From Colwellia sp. 12G3 (GTDB lineage: Bacteria; Pseudomonadota; Gammaproteobacteria; Enterobacterales; Alteromonadaceae), in NCBI RefSeq assembly GCF_002836775.1, contig NZ_PJAQ01000032.1, positions 124,001-188,000 of the forward strand: a stretch of 64,000 bases of DNA, written 5' to 3'. The position numbers and the translations under genes are program-made. Below, piece by piece: positions 8,907 to 16,729 of this stretch. The notes beneath the pieces were generated by a model. The model made no database searches. It was given only the letters and a program-made list of their open reading frames with translations, and was not told the DNA's origin. Every line of letters begins with the position of its first letter. Position 1 is the first letter of the stretch.

Positions 8907-11900
8907 TTATAAAGTACAAACGTCATCCCAGTCAGCACCACCTGGCTCTGAGCTGGTCCACCATTTTGCTTTGAAAACAGCATTATTGTGAATAACCATA
9001 TCGCCTTGGTTGGCATGACTAGAATTCCCTGCCCAATCTTTTTGAGGAAACTCTGGATAGACTGACAATGTACTTATATCAACGCCGTCACAGCCAGTGC
9101 CTGTTCCTCCATCGCCGCCACCAGTACCACCAGAGGTTGCTTCGGGTAACTGTGGATACTCAGCTTTGAAAGCAAAAACCTTACCGTCTTTCTCTATGGT
9201 GAAATTAGCAGGGCCACTAATTGGCATGTAATACATCACTTGAGCATCAACTGTTTGGCTTGGTGCGAATGATTCAGCTTCGCCGCCCCATTCGTTGGTC
9301 AAGGTAATTGAGAAACGGTGGAAGTCATTTTCAAAACCACCAATGTTATGTCCTGCGCTATTAGAAGCGTTTTGATCGATCGCCATTTTCAGTTTCTTAG
9401 TCGCACTCCAGTTGGATTTGAATATTGCAGACGTTGAAACAGGCACATCAAATGATATTTTTGCACCTGAAAAGTCGATGGCCGAGCTATTGGTAAAGGC
9501 AAAAGTAGGGCTAATTGGGTAATTAGCATCACCACTTGGGAAGTCTTTAGCAACAAAGCTTACATCAACCATTTCTTGTGGTTTAACAAAGGTTTTATTG
9601 CCTTTATCAATGCTGTAAGGTGTACCGCTTTGGTTAAATTTATCATAAGCAATAGTGGTCATGGTTGAGCCCATAAAGTACTCACCTTTAGCCTCGTCAT
9701 AATCAAAATCGCCTGCTAGCTCCCAAAACATTACGCCGCCTAAGCCATTATTGATAACGTAATCGACCTTGGTTGCCATAGATTCTTCATCTTCAGTTGA
9801 GATAAAGACTTTTTTACTGTCGTTCCATAACCAAGGCGCTACAGCAACACTGTCGTAATGGCGCGTGTAAGACCCTGTTAAAGCATCACTTGGATCTGTT
9901 GTTGGATTAAGACCGTATGCGGCAGAGTAACTACCGACAATGCCTTTTTCTAAGTTTTTTATATGCCATAGCGGGTTAGATCCTGCAGGAACTTCACGAT
10001 CATTCTCGGTATCGTGCCAGAGATTATCAATGCCTACAGCACCATTACCACAGCTATTTTTATCACCTACACCGGTGCCATTTGGGCAATTCGCTTGATC
10101 AGGAAAAGCCGCTTGTCCCCATAGTCCATTAGTACCGCCAGTAACATCCCTAAACCCACGAGTGTAATAAGGAATACCGATATTGATACGACCAGCAGAT
10201 AAACCACCACGGAAGTACTTAACAGCCCAGTCAGTATTTAAATAACCAATGCCTTCAAACTCTTTAGTGCCATAAACATCCCATGCAGCAAGTTCTGAAT
10301 CTAAGCCAGTATCAAATAACGAAGCATTATGACCAACATGTGAGTTCCATGCGCCGTGTAAGTCGTAAGACATGATATTTACGTAATCAAGATATTGTGT
10401 TGCTTGAAATGTTTCCATACCACGCAATAAGTAACCTGAAGATGGTGAAGCTATAGTCAATAAATAATGTTTGCCTGCTGCTTCGCCCGCTTTATCAAGG
10501 CTTTCACGTAGTGACTTCATTAGTATTTGGTATGAAGCATTAAGGTGTGCTCGTCGTGCATTTGAAAAGGTGAAGTCATCTGGGTGACCAGCATCATTCA
10601 TTGATGATGGGTATTCATAATCAATATCGATACCGTCAAAACCGTATTTTTCAATAAATTCAACCGCGCTGGCGCTAAATGCAGAAATACCTGCCTGATT
10701 GACAGTACCGTCAACGTTAGTAGTTAACGTGTAAAAACCACCGTCAGCAACACGACCATCAGCTCCAAAGTGACCACCTGTTTCAGCCCAACCACCGACT
10801 GAAACTAATGTTTTAATATTTGGATGCAATTTTTTATATTTATTAAGCAGATTGAAGTGGCCTTTGTAAGGCAAGCTAGGGTCAAGCTCTGCACCTGCAA
10901 CGCCAGGCCATTCCATATTGGTCGCCGCATTATTTGGCGAATTTGGGTCGCCAATCGATACCTTATGATTGGCATCCACATGAGCAAATGCGTAATTGAT
11001 ATGGGTAACTTTGTCCCATGGAATGTTATTAACTAAGTAGCTCGGTTGCTCATTGGCACCATTGCGCCAACTAGTGAAGTAACCAATAACGCGGCGAGGG
11101 TGATCTGTGCCCATTAGTTCGCGTCCATCGGTGTCATAAACCGTACAATAGGGCGTGTTTACGCCCGGTGTTTGGTATAAACCTTCCGGGCGACAGGCAT
11201 CAGCATCGTTACCTGTTTGTCCGTCAGCAATAACCGTAAAATTAACAGCGTTACTGAGTGACGTTGCGCCTTTATCATCTGTTACTTCAAGGGTGAAAGC
11301 TTGCTGACCTAAAGCGGTTGCAGTCCAAATATAACTGCCTGAAGCCGCGTTAACCGTATTTATCGCTATGCCATTCTCAAGTAATGATAATTGGGTTACT
11401 TGACCATCGCTATCAGTACCTGAATATTCGAAGGTGATTGCACTGCCGACTAAAATGTTACTAGGTAAGCTCGCCATGAGTGTTGCTGTTGGTGCTGTGT
11501 TTACTGGATCTATGTCTTTAGCTGTCACCGTTACGGCAATATTATCAATACTTGTTTGAGCACCTTTATCATCAACCGCAATAGCTTTGAAAATATGCTC
11601 ACCAAGCGCTGCAGACCAAGTGTACAGATAAGGTTCACTCGTTATGGTAGTTAATTTAGTCTCACCTAAATACAGCTCAACTTTTGCGACAGTACCATCA
11701 GCATCTGTCGCATTCACAGAAAAGACAACGCTGTCATTTTCAAGGAAAGAACTATTATTTTCGGGGGAGATTAAAGAGACCGTAGGGGGGGTATTCTCAG
11801 TGATTTCGTCACCACAAGTACCGAGGTTTTGCCATTCTTGCCATTCACCAGAATGAGTCATGGGGTTAGTTTTGTTCCACCAGTTCGATTTGAAGGCTTG

Positions 11901-12062
11901 ATCAGCTGACTTAACAATAAGACCTGCCACTGATACTTGTTCTGTTTGCCATTCAGATAAGTTAGTACAGTCATAATTGGCCGAATATGCAGTGTTACTT
12001 AGTAAAGCAACGGACATAACACCTAACTTGAAGAGTTTATTTATTTTTGTTGTTTTTTTCAT
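8907..12062 (-). CDS. Secreted multidomain GH18 chitinase
   Basis: About 1051 residues from the chosen ATG, which has an AGGAAG ribosome binding site and starts a good signal peptide (MKKTTKINK to LLSNTAYS); an in-frame ATG 18 bp upstream is less likely. Domain order: an N-terminal CBM5-like module (SNWWNK), two Ig-like repeats (about 90-280, DADGTV and DSDGQV motifs), a GH18 domain with SVGGW and DGIDIDYE (catalytic Glu about 483), a C-terminal beta domain, a Gly/Thr linker and a last CBM-like module (AKWWTSSEP). It is the first gene of the cluster with the LPMO and second chitinase. The GH18 part resembles ChiC/ChiD-type enzymes with large inserts more than ChiA. Confidence 0.95.
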   Translation of the reverse strand: MKKTTKINKLFKLGVMSVALLSNTAYSANYDCTNLSEWQTEQVSVAGLIVKSADQAFKSNWWNKTNPMTHSGEWQEWQNLGTCGDEITENTPPTVSLISPENNSSFLENDSVVFSVNATDADGTVAKVELYLGETKLTTITSEPYLYTWSAALGEHIFKAIAVDDKGAQTSIDNIAVTVTAKDIDPVNTAPTATLMASLPSNILVGSAITFEYSGTDSDGQVTQLSLLENGIAINTVNAASGSYIWTATALGQQAFTLEVTDDKGATSLSNAVNFTVIADGQTGNDADACRPEGLYQTPGVNTPYCTVYDTDGRELMGTDHPRRVIGYFTSWRNGANEQPSYLVNNIPWDKVTHINYAFAHVDANHKVSIGDPNSPNNAATNMEWPGVAGAELDPSLPYKGHFNLLNKYKKLHPNIKTLVSVGGWAETGGHFGADGRVADGGFYTLTTNVDGTVNQAGISAFSASAVEFIEKYGFDGIDIDYEYPSSMNDAGHPDDFTFSNARRAHLNASYQILMKSLRESLDKAGEAAGKHYLLTIASPSSGYLLRGMETFQATQYLDYVNIMSYDLHGAWNSHVGHNASLFDTGLDSELAAWDVYGTKEFEGIGYLNTDWAVKYFRGGLSAGRINIGIPYYTRGFRDVTGGTNGLWGQAAFPDQANCPNGTGVGDKNSCGNGAVGIDNLWHDTENDREVPAGSNPLWHIKNLEKGIVGSYSAAYGLNPTTDPSDALTGSYTRHYDSVAVAPWLWNDSKKVFISTEDEESMATKVDYVINNGLGGVMFWELAGDFDYDEAKGEYFMGSTMTTIAYDKFNQSGTPYSIDKGNKTFVKPQEMVDVSFVAKDFPSGDANYPISPTFAFTNSSAIDFSGAKISFDVPVSTSAIFKSNWSATKKLKMAIDQNASNSAGHNIGGFENDFHRFSITLTNEWGGEAESFAPSQTVDAQVMYYMPISGPANFTIEKDGKVFAFKAEYPQLPEATSGGTGGGDGGTGTGCDGVDISTLSVYPEFPQKDWAGNSSHANQGDMVIHNNAVFKAKWWTSSEPGGADWDDVCTL

Positions 12063-12672
12063 ACTACTTCCTATTAACATATAATTAACGTTGTTTTCAT
12101 GTCACTATTTCAAATTAACACAAAAATCTTAAAGGTCAATATGTCGTCATTTGTATACATAAATGTACAGGTTAATTATTGATCTATTAAAGTTGTTTTA
12201 TATCATTACTTTACCATTAGGTTGGGAATGGCACCAAACAGGATGAATTATGAGTTTATACGGGGTTATTTAGGTGTGTTAACTAGTTGTTAATTTTTAA
12301 GGGTGTTGCTTAACAAGGGCGCCAGGTTAAAAAACACACGGCAGTAATAATAGTTATAAGATATATTTAATTGGTATATATGTGGTTGACCTTTATGATC
12401 CAATTAGAGGAAATAGCTAAAGGCAAGTCTGCTTTGAGCTGTTTTTTATCTTGGGGTTTAACATTATTCACTGAGGTTTTTAAATTTTAGCTTAGCTATT
12501 TGACATGAGATATTGCAACTAATAGATTAATTTATTAAATCGACCGAGTCATTTTATTGGCTCGTAATATTTGCGCTAATTGCTACCATAAATAGCAGTT
12601 TATTAATGTGCTCAACTATAGAGGGAAAAATGCCGAGAAATAAGGTATATATTGCTGATAAATTAACGGCGT
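12063..12672. other. AT-rich intergenic region upstream of the chitinase cluster
   Basis: About 610 bp without a convincing gene in any frame. It should hold the promoter and control sites of the chitin cluster at its left side; a TTGACC lies about 75 bp upstream of the chitinase start on the minus strand, but I could not find a matching -10 box at good spacing. The right part is AT-rich and shows no clear repeat. Confidence 0.4.
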
Positions 12673-12975
12673 TTAATGCTCTTGGTATTTAGGGTATAAC
12701 TTCAAATAATCACACCAAACACTAAAGTTGGTATGATTAAATCGAATATCGGTTGCGGTAAACCATTTTGAAGATTCAATTGCTTTAAGACGAAACAGGA
12801 TCTTATGACCATCGATAGCAACATAACAAATTAAATTTTCCATTGTGGCGTTGCTCACTTGTATTTCGGCTAAGCCCTTGATATTACGTTGATTTTTCAC
12901 TGTTATTTTAGGCATAGCTAACGCATTAATAGAGAGCAATAGTATCGTGAAAAAAGTAAAAAATTTAATGACCAT
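12673..12975 (-). CDS. Small exported protein of unknown function
   Basis: A 100-residue protein with a clear signal peptide (about 1-20, ending INALA) and a mature part of about 80 residues containing two cysteines (about 50 and 88), which could form a disulfide in the periplasm. I do not recognise the family. It stands alone on the minus strand, divergent from the SapC-family gene. No ribosome binding site of good strength precedes the ATG. The clean signal peptide and even composition favour a real gene, but this is not certain. Confidence 0.6.
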   Translation of the reverse strand: MVIKFFTFFTILLLSINALAMPKITVKNQRNIKGLAEIQVSNATMENLICYVAIDGHKILFRLKAIESSKWFTATDIRFNHTNFSVWCDYLKLYPKYQEH

Positions 12976-13142
12976 AATTTTGTTTATTAAAACATTTATA
13001 AAATAATATTAATTTTAGCATTGAAAGCGACTTAAGTGTCTCCATAACTTATAACAGCGCAGTAATTTCATTCTAATCATAGAAATTCAATTACAATATT
13101 ATAAAAATATGCTCAATAAAAGCATCTACAAGAGATAAAATC

Positions 13143-13922
13143 ATGGCTAATTTCGTACCAGTTAGAAAAGAACAACATCAAAACCTTAAAATTGCTAGCA
13201 AACGTGATCTTGCACATATTGCCGGACAACATATTGTTTCAGTCACTGCAGCTGAATATGCACAAGCATCAGCAAGTTTTCCTATAGTATTTGTTAAAAA
13301 TCCAGAATCACCACGTTACCGTAGTGTTGTTATGCTAGGTTTAGAAGCAAATGAGAACCTATTCTATAACGAAGAAAAATGGAGTGGTTTGTCATTACCA
13401 CAAAGTGTTGGTATGGCACCATTTGCATTAGGTCTAGATCCGGATAAAGAAAATACCTTAACAGCCTGCATTGATACAGATAGCACTTTAGTGGGTGAAG
13501 ATAAAGACTTAGCGATATTTGAAGCCGACGGTAAAGAATCAGAGTTATTAACAAATGTACAAAATTCATTAGGTCGTTTATACGAAAATGAAAAAATGAC
13601 AGAGAATTTCATTAAAGAATTAGAAGAAAATGATTTATTACAAGAGCTTGAATTAAATGTTGATTTGAGCAGCGGCGAAAAGAAAAAACTTACCGGTATT
13701 TTTACGGTGAGTGAAGATAAAGTGAAAGCATTGGCTGACGACAAAATTTTAGATTTCCATAAACGTGGCTTATTTGTCCCAATTTATGCAATGTTAGGCT
13801 CTTTAGGTCAAATTAACCGTTTAGTACAATTGCGTAATCTTACTGGTAAGGCTCAAATTAAAGGTATTCAAATTGCGCCATTAGTTAAGCAAGAAGCACA
13901 AGCTGAAACTGCCGAGAGTTAA
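13143..13922 (+). CDS. SapC family protein
   Basis: A 259-residue protein matching the SapC family (named after a Campylobacter S-layer-associated protein), with typical features: an N-terminal VPVRKEQHQNLKI, then FPIVFVKNPESPRYRSVVML and a conserved middle with GMAPFALGLDP. There is no obvious signal peptide or membrane segment, so it is probably cytoplasmic. In other marine bacteria the family is often found near TonB receptors and polysaccharide-use genes; here the chitin cluster lies 1.1 kb upstream on the other strand. Its biochemical role is unknown. A bidirectional-type terminator follows. Confidence 0.8.
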   Translation: MANFVPVRKEQHQNLKIASKRDLAHIAGQHIVSVTAAEYAQASASFPIVFVKNPESPRYRSVVMLGLEANENLFYNEEKWSGLSLPQSVGMAPFALGLDPDKENTLTACIDTDSTLVGEDKDLAIFEADGKESELLTNVQNSLGRLYENEKMTENFIKELEENDLLQELELNVDLSSGEKKKLTGIFTVSEDKVKALADDKILDFHKRGLFVPIYAMLGSLGQINRLVQLRNLTGKAQIKGIQIAPLVKQEAQAETAES

Positions 13923-13962
13923 TCCTTTAATTAGATTGACTGTAAACGATTTTTCAAAAAAT

Positions 13963-13988
13963 AAAAAAGAGGCCTAGGCCTCTTTTTT
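13963..13988. terminator. Palindromic terminator after the SapC gene
   Basis: A fully self-complementary 26-base sequence with a GAGGCC/GGCCTC core flanked by six A and six T residues, 40 bp after the SapC stop. It should terminate on the plus strand and could work in both directions. Confidence 0.85.
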
Positions 13989-14084
13989 GTTACTTAATGT
14001 AAAAAAAAGTTACTTTTCATATTCCTGTGGTGGTGAACCTGTGTTAATTTACAGGCAGTAGTGATTTATAATAACGAGAATAAT

Positions 14085-15710
14085 ATGGTCGATAAAAGTA
14101 AACTTTCTAAGGACGTAGAAGAACAAATACAAAGTCTAGCAAGTGATGTTTACATTCAAGTAGAAGATAAGATAACTAACTTGATAGCTGCAGCAGTTAA
14201 AGCGGAAATTAGCCAAACTACCGATCAGCAAAGCAAAAACTCCTCAGAAAATGAACGAGTTTTAGCCAACGATATTAACTTACTTAAGCAACAGCTTGCT
14301 GAGAAACAGGTTGATGCCGATATTCATAAACAAAATTTCCAAGTAGAACTTACGCAAAACAGTATTAATTATACTGAAACGATTGAGCGTTTAGAAAAAG
14401 ATATAGCTAACTTAAAGCAGCAAGAAACTCAGCAGCAAGGCAAACAGCAAAATAATGATCATAAGTTAGAGGAAAAGCTGCTGGAAACAGAGCAAAAACT
14501 TAATGATAGAACGCAAGCGATCGATGGCTTAAATGGCCGTATCATGGTGCTAACAGAACAAGAGCACAGTCTAACAAATCAACTTAAAGTTGCTAAAGAA
14601 CAAATTCAGCTAAGTGATAAGAAACAAAATGACGCTTTGACTGCCAATAAGGTGCAAGTTGAAGCCTCAGCCAAACAACAGATTGATGCGTTAACTGCAA
14701 AAATTCAATTAAATGAAAAACAGCAAAACGAAACAGTGACAGCCATCAAAGCTCAGGCAGAGGCGTCAGCTAAGCAACAAATTGATGTCTTAACTGAAAA
14801 ACTCAAGCTAAGTGATCAGCAACAAAACGAAGCCGTGACCGCTATAAAGACTCAAGCTGAAGCGTCAACTAAACAACAAATTGATGCGTTAACTGAAAAA
14901 CTTCAGCAACTTGAAAGTGAAAGTGCTCGTATTCGAGCTGAAACATTGCAAAGTAGTGATAGTACAGTCAAAGGGTTGGAGCAAAAGGTCTCTCAGTTAG
15001 CAGAGCAAGTTCAACAGGAACAAAATGGCAAAGCTGAGTTACAACAGCAGTTATCAGCACAACAAAAATCGATTGATACCGAGCAAGATAAAAATAGACA
15101 AGCTGAACAAAAAAGCCAAGATTATCAATCACAAATAATTAAGTTAACTGAACAAGCAGCCATTGAGAAACAGCAACTTCTTGATGAAATAAAGTCAATT
15201 AATGAGGGAGCTGAAAAAATAAAGCAGTTGCACCTTGATGAGATCAAAGCAATTAATGATGGAGCTGAAAAAACAAAGCAGTTACACCTTGATGAGATTA
15301 AGGCAATTAATGACGCGGGAGAGCAAGTAAAACAATTGCAGGCAACAGCGCAGCAAAGCATTATTGAATTAGAAAAAGCTAATGAGCAACTTAGTAAGAA
15401 AGTTGAAATTGAACAAAATGATATCAAACTATATCAGCAAGAAGTGACTGTACTAAATGACCAAGTTAAAGTTGCTCAAGAAGGACAAGAGAATATCTTG
15501 AACCGCTTTAATACTAATCGTGATAAACAAGAAGTCGAAAACGATAAAGTAAGAGAAACTATTAAATTTTTACGTGATGAGAATCATCAGTTAATCAGTG
15601 ATAATAATGAACAAAAAGCTCAGTTTAACGAACAAATAAATGAATTAGAGCATAAATTAACCGAATATCGTTTGAAATTCGAATATGCTCAAAAGCAATT
15701 AACCAGCTAG
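14085..15710 (+). CDS. Long coiled-coil protein with internal repeats
   Basis: About 541 residues from ATG 14085 (preceded by ACGAGA); a GTG start 24 bp upstream would give 549. The protein is very rich in Gln, Glu, Lys and Ala, lacks a signal peptide or membrane segment, and reads almost entirely as heptad-type coiled coil. It contains three copies of a 33-residue unit (ASAKQQIDALTAKI type) and three copies of an 18-residue unit (QLHLDEIKAINDGAEKTK type). I do not recognise an enzymatic domain. It may be a structural or scaffold protein; similarity searches would hit many unrelated coiled coils. Confidence 0.7.
   Translation: MVDKSKLSKDVEEQIQSLASDVYIQVEDKITNLIAAAVKAEISQTTDQQSKNSSENERVLANDINLLKQQLAEKQVDADIHKQNFQVELTQNSINYTETIERLEKDIANLKQQETQQQGKQQNNDHKLEEKLLETEQKLNDRTQAIDGLNGRIMVLTEQEHSLTNQLKVAKEQIQLSDKKQNDALTANKVQVEASAKQQIDALTAKIQLNEKQQNETVTAIKAQAEASAKQQIDVLTEKLKLSDQQQNEAVTAIKTQAEASTKQQIDALTEKLQQLESESARIRAETLQSSDSTVKGLEQKVSQLAEQVQQEQNGKAELQQQLSAQQKSIDTEQDKNRQAEQKSQDYQSQIIKLTEQAAIEKQQLLDEIKSINEGAEKIKQLHLDEIKAINDGAEKTKQLHLDEIKAINDAGEQVKQLQATAQQSIIELEKANEQLSKKVEIEQNDIKLYQQEVTVLNDQVKVAQEGQENILNRFNTNRDKQEVENDKVRETIKFLRDENHQLISDNNEQKAQFNEQINELEHKLTEYRLKFEYAQKQLTS
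14610..14903 (+). repeat. Tandem 99-bp repeats inside the coiled-coil gene
   Basis: Three consecutive 99-bp units begin at equivalent points 14658, 14757 and 14856, each encoding a 33-residue segment with (A/V)EAS(A/T)KQQID. Spacing is exact, and divergence is mostly at third codon positions with a few amino acid changes. Confidence 0.85.
15174..15332 (+). repeat. Tandem 54-bp repeats inside the coiled-coil gene
   Basis: Two 54-bp units start at 15225 and 15279 (CAG TTG/TTA CACCTTGATGAGAT), preceded by a third, slightly shorter copy. They encode LDEIK(A/S)IN(D/E) units of 17-18 residues. Confidence 0.85.
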
Positions 15711-15721
15711 TTGTTTCGATA

Positions 15722-15781
15722 TATATACCCGTTCCACTTGAAGATGCTGAAATCTGCATCTTGAAGTCGAGTGGGTATATA
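15722..15781. repeat. 60-bp inverted-repeat element with TATACCC ends
   Basis: Imperfect arms of about 26 bp (TATATACCC...AAGATGC and its complement ending GGGTATATA) surround a 8-base centre, just after the coiled-coil gene. The outer ATACCCGTT and inner AAGATGC match the arms of the larger element at 38093-38354, so this looks like a short member of the same repeat family. There is no T run, so it is not a standard terminator. Confidence 0.65.
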
Positions 15782-15800
15782 CATTTAGACCACAATAAAA

Positions 15801-15831
15801 CCAAGCTTATTCGCATTTTGAATAAGCTTGG
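15801..15831 (-). terminator. Perfect hairpin, terminator-like on the minus strand
   Basis: A 12-bp perfect stem (CCAAGCTTATTC / GAATAAGCTTGG) with a 7-base loop is followed on the minus strand by TTTTATTG. No minus-strand gene ends here, so its purpose is unclear; on the plus strand it could still aid 3'-end formation of the coiled-coil transcript. Confidence 0.45.
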
Positions 15832-15998
15832 GTTAATACCAATCAGACCAATTAAGTAATCTTTTAAAATGGTTTAAATCTCCAATAACATCGTTGCTTT
15901 CAATCCCAATAGCCAGCTATTACTCAATCAAGCGCCTTGTTCTTGAAAATTTATCCACATTAAAAATTGACCACTTAATTAATCCGTTTGGTATAATC
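15832..15998. repeat. Palindromic element with TATACCAA-type ends
   Basis: The left end (TTAATACCAATCAGACCAAT, then TAAGT) and the complement of the right end (TTATACCAAACGGATTAAT, then TAAGTGGTC) form imperfect terminal inverted repeats about 165 bp apart. No open reading frame lies inside. It resembles a non-autonomous mobile element or genome-wide intergenic repeat. Confidence 0.5.
15967..15997 (+). promoter_or_regulatory. Candidate sigma-70 promoter for the DUF416 gene
   Basis: TTGACC and a perfect TATAAT are separated by 19 bp, about 35 bp before the GTG start of the downstream gene. Both boxes fall in the right end of the palindromic element at 15832-15998. The spacing is longer than ideal. 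Confidence 0.5.
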
Positions 15999-16030
15999 CC
16001 GTTAATTATCTCAACTGAGTATGTACCTAA

Positions 16031-16666
16031 GTGGCTATTCACCTTCCTTTTGTCAAGTTAAGTCATTGGCATCAAATTGCTTTCTCTGCAGCGCTACTCG
16101 AGCGCATGCTACCTAATTATCAAATGTTTAGCGAAGCCGCTGACTTTGGTAATGCTAAAGTATTACGTAATCAACTCGATATTATTTGGCAATGGCTTGA
16201 TAACAGCAGTACGGTAAAAATTAATAGTGAGGCTCAATTACTTAAATTGGAAGCTGAAACCCCTGATCCCGAAGCATTTGATTCTTTTGGTGTATTTCCT
16301 GCCCTTGACACGTGCATGGCGTTATCGGCTTTATGGCAATTAATGCAAGTTAAGCCATTGAAGAAACAAAAAGCAATAGACATTGATATTGATGACATCC
16401 AAAGTATCAGTCGTCTTTCTCATAACAGTGTTAGTTATTATATCGAGCTGCTTTTACTTGAAGACCTTGAAGAGTCGGCTGATGAAGATGTTACTATCAC
16501 TGCGGAGCAAATGGACGAACATCCACTCATGCAATGGGAAAAAGACACACAAAATGAGTTGTTCGATTTTCTAAAATTTGCCGCTGCCGATAAACGCACC
16601 TGTAAACTAGCTAAGCAGATGAGCCTATCTGAAGGTTTATCTAATTTAGGTATAGAGATTGTTTAG
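16031..16666 (+). CDS. yjaG: DUF416 family protein (YjaG-like)
   Basis: A 211-residue cytoplasmic protein of the DUF416/YjaG family: the N-terminal LSHWHQIAFSAALLERMLPN matches the conserved start of the family. Length is close to the usual 190-200. The reading frame opens with GTG; an ATG 10 bp upstream is in another frame, so GTG is the likely start. Function is unknown in the family. The promoter appears to lie in a repeat element. The next gene starts 63 bp later with its own ribosome binding site. Confidence 0.8.
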   Translation: MAIHLPFVKLSHWHQIAFSAALLERMLPNYQMFSEAADFGNAKVLRNQLDIIWQWLDNSSTVKINSEAQLLKLEAETPDPEAFDSFGVFPALDTCMALSALWQLMQVKPLKKQKAIDIDIDDIQSISRLSHNSVSYYIELLLLEDLEESADEDVTITAEQMDEHPLMQWEKDTQNELFDFLKFAAADKRTCKLAKQMSLSEGLSNLGIEIV

Positions 16667-16729
16667 CGGTTAAGTAAAGTCTAGTCTAACGCGCAAATAA
16701 AAATAATAACCTTATTATAGGAAGCCAAT

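Noticed and set aside
12063-12672. A missed gene in the 610-bp gap upstream of the chitin cluster
   Set aside because: All frames are broken by frequent stops; no start with a good ribosome binding site is followed by a plausible protein.
14610-15332. Repeats in the coiled-coil gene as a CRISPR-like array
   Set aside because: They are contiguous, in frame and coding, with no spacer-repeat alternation.
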